Part shown: piece by piece, positions 32,154 to 39,772 of the stretch
Layout: every line of letters starts with the position of its first letter
How positions within the stretch are numbered: position 1 is the first letter of the stretch
Source of the DNA: an uncultured Spirochaetales bacterium
GTDB lineage: Bacteria > Spirochaetota > Spirochaetia > Sphaerochaetales > Sphaerochaetaceae
DNA: 39,772 nucleotides
Direction of reading: 5' to 3'
Assembly (NCBI GenBank): GCA_947305945.1
Contig: CAMZFA010000002.1
Span: 1-39,772, forward strand
Notes under the pieces: generated by a model
Told to the model about the DNA's origin: nothing
What the model saw: only the letters and a program-made list of their open reading frames with translations
Databases searched by the model: none
Program-made: the position numbers and the translations under genes

Positions 32154-32528
32154 ATGAGAGACGCACTACTTAATTTCGGAAAGCTTCAGCCTGCAACAAA
32201 GGCCACCCGTGTATACTCAGCAAATCAGCTCGATCTCGGTGCGGTCAAGCAGAACCTCGGTGATGTGAAGAACCTCTATGCCTGCTTCCAGTTGGGCAAG
32301 GCCGTCACATCGGGAGATTCCTTTACTTTTGAGATTTACGATTCCGCAGACAACAGCACCTATGCTCTTGCCGTAGCCGGAAAGGAAATCACTTCAGGAG
32401 CAAAGGGAGACATTATCGAGGTCCCCATCCCGAAGAGCGTAAGGAGATACCTGAAGACAGGTTGCTATCCTGCATCAACAGGTACCCTCACGGCTCAGGA
32501 TGTTGAATCTTGGCTTGAGTTCCGTTAA
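32154..32528 (+). CDS. Capsid cement protein (Bbp16-like)
   Basis: 124 residues, SD AAGGAGG. 'AVTSGDSFTFEIYDSADNST' and 'AKGDIIEVPIPKSVRRYLKT' are characteristic of the small jelly-roll cement protein Bbp16 of BPP-1-like phages, which reinforces the shell. It directly follows the capsid gene and is followed by a terminator. Confidence 0.82.
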   Translation: MRDALLNFGKLQPATKATRVYSANQLDLGAVKQNLGDVKNLYACFQLGKAVTSGDSFTFEIYDSADNSTYALAVAGKEITSGAKGDIIEVPIPKSVRRYLKTGCYPASTGTLTAQDVESWLEFR

Positions 32529-32535
32529 GGACTTC

Positions 32536-32567
32536 GGGGGAGGCAACTCCCCCATCCTTTATTTTTT
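32536..32567 (+). terminator. Rho-independent terminator after capsid and cement genes
   Basis: GGGGGAG-GCAA-CTCCCCC, a 7-bp stem with a GNRA tetraloop, then ATCCTTTATTTTTT. It would reduce expression of downstream tail genes relative to capsid. Confidence 0.9.
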
Positions 32568-32580
32568 CCGGAGGCTTCAA

Positions 32581-32835
32581 ATGGCAATGACATTCAAATG
32601 CAATACAAACTGGTTCGATTCAAGTGCTGTCAAATTCTATGAGGAAGGCGTTGAATACGACATCGACCTTGACTACATGGCAAAGCTCGACACACTCAAA
32701 CGCTTCAACGGAGCAGAGGACGCTTACAAGGCAAAATCCGAAGCAATGAAGCCGAAAACAAGCAAAAAGGCCAAAAAGGAGCCTATTACCTCGGAAATCA
32801 CGAATTTAGAAGAAGCAAATGAGGCTGAAGCATGA
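32581..32835 (+). CDS. Small head protein
   Basis: 84 residues from ATG 32581 with GGAGG upstream, right after the terminator. 'WFDSSAVKFYEEGVEYDIDL' is followed by a Lys/Glu-rich tail. Small proteins of this kind sit between cement and adaptor genes in many podoviruses and siphoviruses. Role unknown. Confidence 0.7.
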   Translation: MAMTFKCNTNWFDSSAVKFYEEGVEYDIDLDYMAKLDTLKRFNGAEDAYKAKSEAMKPKTSKKAKKEPITSEITNLEEANEAEA

Positions 32836-33395
32836 ACCTTGCATATCCCCGTGAATGGCTCGTCATAGCCAACAGAGCTTTGAACCTGATCGGAGAAACC
32901 GCGCTTCAGGACTTCACAGGAACAAGCGAATCAACTCAGAACATCACGATACAACTGCCGTCTGTCGTGCAGTCCGTTCTCTCTCAGCACACCTTCAGAT
33001 GTGCAAGGAAAAGGACTTCTCTTGCGGCGGTCCTTGATGCGCCTGCCTATGGGTACAGGTATGCGTATCAGCTCCCATCGGACTACTGCCGGATCGTTGA
33101 GGTCAACGGCACGGAAGACTTCTCAATCGAGGGAGACAAGCTGCTTTCAAACGACACAGGCATATTCATCACATACATCGCGCTCCCGGAGACACCTCAG
33201 ACGCTCACGCCCGCCATTCAGGAGTGCATCGTGTATCTTCTTGCACATACCCTTGCAAGGACCACAACCACAAACGACAATCTTGCAGTGATTCTCTATC
33301 AGCAGTATACGGCCCTTCTCGCTCAGGCGATCAAGCATGACGATGAAGGCAAGAGGCAGGATATGTATGAAGAGTGGTGGACGGAGAACAGGTAA
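32832..33395 (+). CDS. Head-tail adaptor (T7 gp11-like tail tubular protein A)
   Basis: 187 residues; ATG overlaps the previous stop. 'ANRALNLIGETALQDFTGTS', 'SVLSQHTFRCARKRTSLAAV', 'YRYAYQLPSDYCRIVEVNG' are the features of the podovirus adaptor family. It makes the ring between portal and nozzle. C-terminal helices 'CIVYLLAHTLARTTTTND' also fit. Confidence 0.85.
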   Translation: MNLAYPREWLVIANRALNLIGETALQDFTGTSESTQNITIQLPSVVQSVLSQHTFRCARKRTSLAAVLDAPAYGYRYAYQLPSDYCRIVEVNGTEDFSIEGDKLLSNDTGIFITYIALPETPQTLTPAIQECIVYLLAHTLARTTTTNDNLAVILYQQYTALLAQAIKHDDEGKRQDMYEEWWTENR

Positions 33396-35428
33396 TGGCA
33401 AGCTACACCACGCTAAAGGCTCTATTCCAGTCAGGTGAAGTCTCGGTCTACTATGCGGGAAGGACGGACAGCGACATCTATGCCACAGGCGTTGCATTGA
33501 TGGAGAACGCCATTCCCCACCTTCTCGGAGGATTCCGCAAGCGCAACGGAACACACTTTTTCGGTTCGCTGCACAACTCTTTCATCAGACCGATTGAGCT
33601 TTACACAAGCTACAAGAGCTACGCTATACAGGCCGATGCAAGCAAATTCTACGTCTTTGATTCAGACGATCCTTCAACGGTGCTTTGCGAGTGTTCCCAT
33701 TCCTACGGAACGGACATCGAGAGTATCCAGTACAGGGCCAACAAGGGTGTGCTTTACATCGTCCACCACAAACACGCAGTACAGAAACTTGAGATAACCG
33801 AGAGCGGAGGCGTATACACAGCCACCCTCTCTACAATCACATTCGTTTCCGATTCAGACCCGGACAGGTGCATCACCTTCTCCGGAACAGGCAATTATCC
33901 ATCGGCAATCTGCTTCAAGGGAGGAAGGCTCTTCTTGGGAGCAACCGATAACCACCTTATAACCACCTACGGTTCAAGGACACCTTCAAACGGTCAGGAC
34001 AGATACAACGATTTCACGCTGTACGATACCAACTGGAACTATCAGAGGACCAGTGACACAACCGTTGACCCAAACAAGACATACTATGCCTATGTCACGG
34101 AACGCTACGTTCAGACAACGGACACAACTGTAGATAATACAAAGATTTACTATACAAAGTCAGGCAATGCCTATTCAAGGGTCATTCCGGTTGGAACCGA
34201 AGACCCGCAGGCGTTGAACTGGTATGAGTGTCAGTACCTCACAACCGGCATATACGAACAGGTCACACCGGGCGGAAGCGAGAACCCGGCGGCTCAGACT
34301 TGGTACGAATACGTCAGCACCGTTGAGGTCACGAACTCACATGCAATCGAGCTTGAAGAGAACGATATGTACGGAACGAAGATTCTTTGGTACGTTGTTC
34401 AGAACAGGCTCATTTGCGGCAACAACCGCTCAATCTTCATGGACACAGGCGCAGCAGCCACCCCGGAAGGGTTTGACCTCTCCGTTGTCCTCAACACCGG
34501 CACGACACCGGTTCAGGCGAAGGTCTTCAAGAACTACGTCTGTTTGGTCGGTCAGACCGGAAAATCCCTGCACATCATGGTGTGGGACGAGGATTCGGAA
34601 GGCTATGTCACAATAGACATGTCAAAGAACTCCCCGCACCTTCTCAGGGCAGGAATCAAGGACTTTGACATCGTTGTTGACCCGATTCCCACGGCATGGA
34701 TCGTCACGAATAGCGGAGAGCTTCTGTCTTGTGCTTATGACACATCCACAGGTCTTGCAGCATGGTCCAAACATCCGAGGACTTGCGGAAAATACGTTGG
34801 AATCACGGTTGCCGGAGAGAACCACAACAGGATATTCCTCACCGTCAAGGATGGAGAATACTACCACGGCGAGTATCTTGACATCACGGACCATGAGGCC
34901 ATTGACGATGCCTTCTATGTTGATTGCGGAGAGATCATCGAGAACGTCACGGCTCAGACCACGTTCACATTGAACTCAGCCCTTGAAGGCCATGATGTTG
35001 TCGCTCTCGGTGACAACGGCGTTATGCCCGTCAAGACCGTAGAGAACAACAAGGTCACATACGACACCCCGGTGAAGAAGCTCGTTGTAGGTCTCCCGAT
35101 CATAACGAAAGTACACACCTTCTCCCCGGAGATTCCTGCAAACGGAACCTCTCAGGGAAAATTCAGGAACATAAAGAACATACTGGTAAGGCTCTATGAA
35201 TCATACGGCGGAAAGCTCGGACAGACCGTTGAGGCGGCAGAACCTATCCTTCTCCGCAGATACGGCGCATACAGCTACGGCGATCCGATAACGCTTGTGT
35301 CTGAGGACATTGACATTGACATCAACTCAAAGAACACAAGAGACGGCTCCGTTTACATCATCCATGAGGAGCCGGTTCCCTTCAACCTTCTGAGCCTCAT
35401 AACCAAATACGAAGTGAGGGAGGCTTGA
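33395..35428 (+). CDS. Tail nozzle (tail tubular protein B-like)
   Basis: 677 residues from ATG 33395, which overlaps the adaptor stop. 'FQSGEVSVYYAGRTDSDIYA', 'NAIPHLLGGFRKRNGTHFFG', 'KFYVFDSDD' and later 'ENDMYGTKILWYVVQNRLIC' are features of podovirus nozzle proteins: beta-propeller-like strands forming the hexameric tail tip. Around residues 215-310 there are inserted repeats of the type D-T-T-V-D-x-x-K-x-Y-Y ending in WYE, seen as decorations in gut-phage proteins. Confidence 0.83.
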   Translation: MASYTTLKALFQSGEVSVYYAGRTDSDIYATGVALMENAIPHLLGGFRKRNGTHFFGSLHNSFIRPIELYTSYKSYAIQADASKFYVFDSDDPSTVLCECSHSYGTDIESIQYRANKGVLYIVHHKHAVQKLEITESGGVYTATLSTITFVSDSDPDRCITFSGTGNYPSAICFKGGRLFLGATDNHLITTYGSRTPSNGQDRYNDFTLYDTNWNYQRTSDTTVDPNKTYYAYVTERYVQTTDTTVDNTKIYYTKSGNAYSRVIPVGTEDPQALNWYECQYLTTGIYEQVTPGGSENPAAQTWYEYVSTVEVTNSHAIELEENDMYGTKILWYVVQNRLICGNNRSIFMDTGAAATPEGFDLSVVLNTGTTPVQAKVFKNYVCLVGQTGKSLHIMVWDEDSEGYVTIDMSKNSPHLLRAGIKDFDIVVDPIPTAWIVTNSGELLSCAYDTSTGLAAWSKHPRTCGKYVGITVAGENHNRIFLTVKDGEYYHGEYLDITDHEAIDDAFYVDCGEIIENVTAQTTFTLNSALEGHDVVALGDNGVMPVKTVENNKVTYDTPVKKLVVGLPIITKVHTFSPEIPANGTSQGKFRNIKNILVRLYESYGGKLGQTVEAAEPILLRRYGAYSYGDPITLVSEDIDIDINSKNTRDGSVYIIHEEPVPFNLLSLITKYEVREA

Positions 35429-35429
35429 A

Positions 35430-38222
35430 ATGGCAGATTTGCTTAGCGGCTTAAAGACATTTGTCGATTGGTTCTCTTTGGGATTCAGTATCTCAAACCA
35501 ATATAAATCAAATAAAATCTCAGAAGAATACTACGAAGCACAGATGGATTCCACGGCTGAATCGCTGAATATCAGCAAGGAGAGCCTGAAGCTTCAGTAT
35601 GAAAACCTCCGCAACAGCTATGAGCAGACGTTGAATGACTTCAGGACAAATCGGTTGTCCGTCATGCAGCAGCGTGATTCCTATGCGGCAAGCATGGATC
35701 AGACGGGACTCACCATTGAGAACCTGATCAAGGGACAGGGCGGAATCGAGTATTACAACGCCCTTCTTTCCCGGTGGCAGGATGATTACGATTATCAGGT
35801 TGCCACAACCCGCAGGGAAGGCAAGGCAGCATACGATTCCCTGATGGCGAACTACACCGGAACCGAGGTCATGCATGCTGAGGCAGGACGCTCCGGAAAG
35901 ACAGCAGAGCTTCTTGAACAGCAGAGAAAACAGGACGTTGAGGCTTTTGTCGGCAAGGACATGAAGCTTGATGCCATCGGAGGCATATACAGTCAGACGC
36001 TCACAGAGCTTACAAAGGACCTTTCTTCTGATAAACACACATACATGACCCAACTCGGAATATTGGGTAAGAGCCTTGTGCAGGAAAGGGAGAATCTGAA
36101 GGACTACAGGACGAACCTTGCGGACATAGACAATGAAATCTCCAAATACGATGCTCAGATAAAGGCTTATGAAGATATTCTCACGGGAGAAAGCAGTGCC
36201 TTTGATCAGGACATCGAGAACGCCATGAGCGGACTTGAACCCGGAGAAGACGATACACCCGGAACAACAGACACTACAAATACCTCTACCGCTACACCTG
36301 ATCCTGTCACGGAAGATACCGAGCGAAACAACAGAATCATGGATTCCATTGTCAACGGTGACGATGATTCCTCTACTCCCGAGGTTGACCATGTGGGAAC
36401 ATCCGTAAGGGATTGGAGCGGTTATACCCTCAAAAACAATGACATTTCATCGAACTTGGCCTTTATAAAGGCAAATCCCGATAAGGTCACGCTTGAAGTG
36501 TTGGATGCTTCCAATCTCGGCAACGGTTGGACCGCTTTCCGGGCTACGGATGAAAGCGGAAAGGTTGTCGAGGTATACCGTGATGCAGACGGACGGATGA
36601 TCCAGTACGGCACAGACGAGAACGGCAACAAGACATACAGGCTTGTCACCGATGATGGCGATTGGAAAACCTACAAGGCAGATGATCTTGAAGACGCAAT
36701 CAAGGAGCTTGACAAACTGGATGAACTCGGAGACCTCGCACATGGCGGTGTTGCTCTCGGAGCGGGATTACTCGGTGGTCCGGTGGGAATCGGAATCGGC
36801 CTTGTCGATGCAATCTATTCCGGTGTGGCTTGGCTTGACAACAAGAGCAGGCAGTCTTCTTATGATGCTGTATACAAGGCCGCTCAGCAGCAGGCGGCTC
36901 AGCAGCTTATCGACCAGTATTCCGGCAACTGGTACAACGAACAGACAGAGGAAGAGGTCAGACAGGCGGCAGAGGAAGCCGGTTCACCCACATACATGTA
37001 TGACGGTCAGAAGTATGACACAGAGACCGGAGAAGCCCATGAGGAAACCCCGGCTATTCAGCAGGGTTTGGATAGCGGCGAATACAAATACGATTCAACC
37101 GGTGCTGTTGTAGGCGGCACATCAACGGAGCAGCCGGGTCCGAGGACTTCAGGCGGCGGCACTGGCGGAAGCTATTCCTCTCTTGAAGAGCGCGTTGCCG
37201 CAGAGCAGGCTCAGGTTGAATGGCAGCCCACCGTTGAAGAGCGCGTTGAGGCCAACATCGAGGCAGACAAGACTTCAAACCGCGTCAATGAAATGATAGA
37301 TCAGAGCAGCGCAAACCTCTACGGAAGCCCGGAAGAGCCTGAAACCGTTGAAGAACCCGAAGAAGAACCGGCCCCCGTAATTCAGACGGCTCCGGGATCG
37401 CAGACAGAACCGAGGCCCCGCACTTCGGGCGGCGGCACTGGCGGTAGTTACTCTTCTCTTGAAGAAAGGGTTGCAGCAGAACAGGCCGAAATCGAGAAGG
37501 CTAAAGCTGAAGCTGAAGCAGCAGCAAAGGCAGAAGAAGAAGCAAGGGCTGCAAAGGAAAAAGCCGAAGCAGAGGCAAAGGCTCAGGCAAAAGCGGAAGC
37601 TGAGGCAAAAGCAGCAGCAGAAAAGGCTCAGCGTGAGGCCGAAGAAGCTGCAAAGGCCGCCGAGGAAGCGAGAATCAAGGCAGAAAAGGAAGCCGAGGAA
37701 GCTCGCAAAGCTGAAGAGCAGAGGCAGGCCGAAGAAGCTGAAAGAGCAAAGGAAGAGGCAAGAAAGAAGGCGAAGGAAGCTGAAGAGGCAAAAGCAAAAG
37801 CAGAGGCAGAGGCAAAAGCAGCCGCAGAAGCTCAGGCGAAAGCCGAGGCCGAGGCAGAGGCAGCCAAGAAAGCCCAAGAGGAATCAATTCAAAGCCTACT
37901 TTCAAAATTCAGAAGTTTATTCTCAAAGTTCTTTGGTTCTTCATCCTCTTCAAGCACACAAAGTCAGTCGGAACCGGAACCCAAGCCGCGCACAACCGGA
38001 GGTGGAACCGGAGGAAGCTACTCTTCATTTGAGGACCGTGTTGAGAAGGAACAGGCTCAGGTGGAAGCTGCAAAAGCTTCTTCCAGTTCATCGTCCAGTT
38101 CTTCTTCAAGCAGCTATTCGCCGGCGGTTCAGGAAGGTTTGAATAGCGGAAAGTATAAGGTTGACGAATACGGCTATGTCGTAGCTGCCGGCTCAAGCAG
38201 CACACCGAGGGCAAGGAGATAA
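35430..38222 (+). CDS. Internal virion protein with repeats and Ala/Glu/Lys coiled coil
   Basis: 930 residues. The N-terminus has an amphipathic coiled coil ('NISKESLKLQYENLRNSYEQ'). About residues 435-470 are Gly-rich and hydrophobic ('GGVALGAGLLGGPVGIGIGL'), possibly membrane-inserting. The second half has three copies of 'PRTSGGGTGGSYSSLEERVA' and a TolA-like stretch of about 130 residues rich in A, E, K and Q. A Ser run near the end precedes a repeat of 'QEGLNSGKYK' (earlier 'QQGLDSGEYK'). The position after the nozzle fits an ejected core protein such as T7 gp14, but no family is certain. Confidence 0.72.
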   Translation: MADLLSGLKTFVDWFSLGFSISNQYKSNKISEEYYEAQMDSTAESLNISKESLKLQYENLRNSYEQTLNDFRTNRLSVMQQRDSYAASMDQTGLTIENLIKGQGGIEYYNALLSRWQDDYDYQVATTRREGKAAYDSLMANYTGTEVMHAEAGRSGKTAELLEQQRKQDVEAFVGKDMKLDAIGGIYSQTLTELTKDLSSDKHTYMTQLGILGKSLVQERENLKDYRTNLADIDNEISKYDAQIKAYEDILTGESSAFDQDIENAMSGLEPGEDDTPGTTDTTNTSTATPDPVTEDTERNNRIMDSIVNGDDDSSTPEVDHVGTSVRDWSGYTLKNNDISSNLAFIKANPDKVTLEVLDASNLGNGWTAFRATDESGKVVEVYRDADGRMIQYGTDENGNKTYRLVTDDGDWKTYKADDLEDAIKELDKLDELGDLAHGGVALGAGLLGGPVGIGIGLVDAIYSGVAWLDNKSRQSSYDAVYKAAQQQAAQQLIDQYSGNWYNEQTEEEVRQAAEEAGSPTYMYDGQKYDTETGEAHEETPAIQQGLDSGEYKYDSTGAVVGGTSTEQPGPRTSGGGTGGSYSSLEERVAAEQAQVEWQPTVEERVEANIEADKTSNRVNEMIDQSSANLYGSPEEPETVEEPEEEPAPVIQTAPGSQTEPRPRTSGGGTGGSYSSLEERVAAEQAEIEKAKAEAEAAAKAEEEARAAKEKAEAEAKAQAKAEAEAKAAAEKAQREAEEAAKAAEEARIKAEKEAEEARKAEEQRQAEEAERAKEEARKKAKEAEEAKAKAEAEAKAAAEAQAKAEAEAEAAKKAQEESIQSLLSKFRSLFSKFFGSSSSSSTQSQSEPEPKPRTTGGGTGGSYSSFEDRVEKEQAQVEAAKASSSSSSSSSSSSYSPAVQEGLNSGKYKVDEYGYVVAAGSSSTPRARR
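37137..38078 (+). repeat. Three diverged copies of a TSGGGTGGSYSS repeat plus a low-complexity coiled-coil segment
   Basis: In the internal virion gene, about 85-base units begin near 37137, 37417 and 37986. Each codes for PR-T-[ST/T]GGGTGGSYSS[L/F]E[ED]RV followed by AEQAQ-like helix. Between copies two and three lies the AEAKAQAK-type coiled coil (37490-37875), which at DNA level is GCA/AAG/GAG-rich. Confidence 0.75.
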
Positions 38223-38224
38223 AC

Positions 38225-39772
38225 ATGAGAGTTCCAACAGCAGATTATACTACTCAGCAAAACGCCATTGCCAATAAATATCAGGCCAAATCAGGCAAGT
38301 ATCTCGCTCAGCAGATAAACATAAACACCTCCAATGCAAAGGTGGCTCAGAAGTCTCTTCAGCTCTCAGGCAAGAGCTTGGAGCTTTCAAAGAAGAGCTT
38401 GGACAATCAGCAGACTTTGGCTTTGGCTCAGCAGGAATACTATCAGTCTATGGCGAGGCTCGACAAATGGGCTTTCGCCGTGGATGCGACACAGAAGATC
38501 GTGAGCAGCGTATACTCAATCGTTCAGGCAAGGGATGAAAGCAAGGCCAAAAGTGCCATAATGGACATCCTAAGCGAGAACGATGAACGCGCAACAACAT
38601 CGGTAGTCAATCAGAAAAACAAATTCATCACGGACCCGGAGACCGGGGAAATGAAGGCTGTCATTGATTCCGAGCTTACCGAATGGCAGAACTCACAGTA
38701 TGAGAAAATCAAGTCTATGGGCCTCACAACCGAGGTTGAGAAATCCGCAATGGCAACCCTTCAGGAAGCTTTCGGCAACACGAAAAGCACAATTCTTGAG
38801 GGCATGGCAAAGGATGCGGCTCAGGGACTTCAGGAATACAACCTTCTGTTAGAGGAAAGGGCTTTAGGTCAGGACCTCTACAGCATTTCCTTTGACGATT
38901 TCATCAATCCCGATATTGATGATTCACAGAAATACGCCTCAGGGTTCGCTCTCATTGACGGCAGAAACTACTATTCCGATTCAGAGAAGAAAACGGCGAA
39001 GGAGAACTACCGCCTGAAGAGTGACGAGCAGAGAGCGCAATACTATGTTGCGGAGGCCGCAAAGACCGGCGGCAAGGTCGCAGCATACACAAGAGCCGAA
39101 CAGCTCAGGGATTATCTCAACCTTGACGATGCCACGGTCACAAACCTTCTGAAGTATGCGAACACCGTTGAAGGCCAGTATGTCGATGCTCTCTCAACTC
39201 AGATGTCAGAGGCAATGACAACAGGCCTGAAGAGCGGTGTTCTTCCGGACGAGATTTACAGAAACATAGTCTCTCAGCTTGAGGGTGAATCCGAAGAACA
39301 TAAGAACGAGGCGATGCAGGCCGCAATGAACGCTCATGTCACTTGGGCCACGGCAGATGTCAGCGCGATCATATCAGGCTATTCTTCAGTTGACGAGGCA
39401 AGTCTTACACAGATGCTCTCAGACCTCTCGGAGCGCAGCGCATACTACAAGGGCGGAGCTGAAGCGGTGTTCGATAAAGCGGTTTCTCAGGTGAGCAAGC
39501 AGCTCAAAGACCTTGTGGGAGAACCGGCGGCAGAAGCCCTTATCGGTAACATTGATGCAGTCAAGGCAAACAACAAGGCTGTCAAGGCTGCCAATCAGGG
39601 CTTTGTCAATGCAGTCAAGACCGGTGACATTTCAGCCTACGATGCAGCCTTCATGATTGAGAGGACGGACCTGAAGTTCTCGGAGGACTATCTTGACGCA
39701 CTGTTGGACCCGGATTCAGAGGAATACAACCCGGAGTTGTACGCAGAGATCATTTCCTCTCACAACGACAGC
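38225..39772 (+). CDS. Large internal virion protein, N-terminal part (runs off the window end)
   Basis: 516 codons without a stop from ATG 38225 to the last base; SD GGAGA upstream. Residues 1-110 are Gln/Lys/Ser-rich coiled coil ('VAQKSLQLSGKSLELSKKSL'), then helical repeats. 'RQLYNLN'-type enzyme motifs are not seen. The frame would continue without a gap into base 1, giving about 910 residues with the 1-1185 segment. By place and composition it is an ejected core protein. Confidence 0.82.
   Translation, partial: MRVPTADYTTQQNAIANKYQAKSGKYLAQQININTSNAKVAQKSLQLSGKSLELSKKSLDNQQTLALAQQEYYQSMARLDKWAFAVDATQKIVSSVYSIVQARDESKAKSAIMDILSENDERATTSVVNQKNKFITDPETGEMKAVIDSELTEWQNSQYEKIKSMGLTTEVEKSAMATLQEAFGNTKSTILEGMAKDAAQGLQEYNLLLEERALGQDLYSISFDDFINPDIDDSQKYASGFALIDGRNYYSDSEKKTAKENYRLKSDEQRAQYYVAEAAKTGGKVAAYTRAEQLRDYLNLDDATVTNLLKYANTVEGQYVDALSTQMSEAMTTGLKSGVLPDEIYRNIVSQLEGESEEHKNEAMQAAMNAHVTWATADVSAIISGYSSVDEASLTQMLSDLSERSAYYKGGAEAVFDKAVSQVSKQLKDLVGEPAAEALIGNIDAVKANNKAVKAANQGFVNAVKTGDISAYDAAFMIERTDLKFSEDYLDALLDPDSEEYNPELYAEIISSHNDS

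Noticed and set aside
37275-37877. 200-codon leftward frame rich in Cys, Leu and Phe
   Set aside because: It is the antisense of the Ala/Glu/Lys coiled-coil coding repeat; the composition is an artefact of low complexity.

Overview
The window looks like the complete genome of a temperate, short-tailed (podovirus-type) phage, probably from a gut or gut-like community, carrying an intact diversity-generating retroelement (DGR). The head genes resemble Bordetella phage BPP-1: a podovirus portal, a Bbp19-like protein, a scaffold, a capsid protein and a Bbp16-like cement protein. The tail carries a T7-type fibre anchor. An overlapping inner/outer spanin pair with a clear lipobox implies a host with an outer membrane (spirochaete, Negativicutes or another diderm; this cannot be resolved from sequence alone). 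All product names rest on motif recognition by eye.

The ends appear to be a linearised circle. The last gene (38225 to the end) is open at base 39772 in exactly the frame in which the first gene starts at base 1. Together they would make one protein of about 910 residues.

Layout on the circle: (1) Packaging and head, 25874-33395: small terminase, a large terminase split into ATPase and nuclease genes, portal, scaffold, capsid, cement and adaptor, with a terminator at 32536. (2) Tail nozzle and ejected internal proteins, 33395-39772 and then 1-9462, ending in a 2758-residue polyvalent protein with an HETFH metallopeptidase motif. (3) Receptor-binding region, 9475-11857: T7-like fibre with collagen-like stalk, a small collagen-like protein, and a lectin-fold-type protein whose C-terminus is the DGR variable repeat. 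(4) DGR core, 11716-13796: variable repeat, hairpin, Avd, template repeat and reverse transcriptase, in the same order as BPP-1. (5) XkdX-type protein and lysis cassette, 13793-15201, with no recognisable endolysin. (6) Lysogeny, 15202-17957: integrase flanked by a 17-bp inverted repeat, a leftward membrane protein and repressor, a divergent promoter region with operator-like palindromes, and a rightward HTH gene. (7) Early replication and recombination, 18018-22460: ERF annealing protein, PD-(D/E)XK nuclease, NinG, DnaD/Lin1244-type initiator, DnaC-like loader and SSB. (8) Small accessory genes, 22472-25874: MazG-like enzyme, a GroES-like fusion, and several Cys-rich or membrane miniproteins.

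The most interesting system is the DGR. The template and variable repeats differ at 17 positions, all template adenines, plus one 3-base unit change in an AAC run. It should diversify the tail-tip receptor binder. Other points of interest are a hairpin that may bridge a distant Shine-Dalgarno to the RT start, 20-bp palindromic iteron-like repeats inside the initiator gene and near the repressor, a G9 tract that breaks a zinc-ribbon gene, and the inverted repeat around the integrase.
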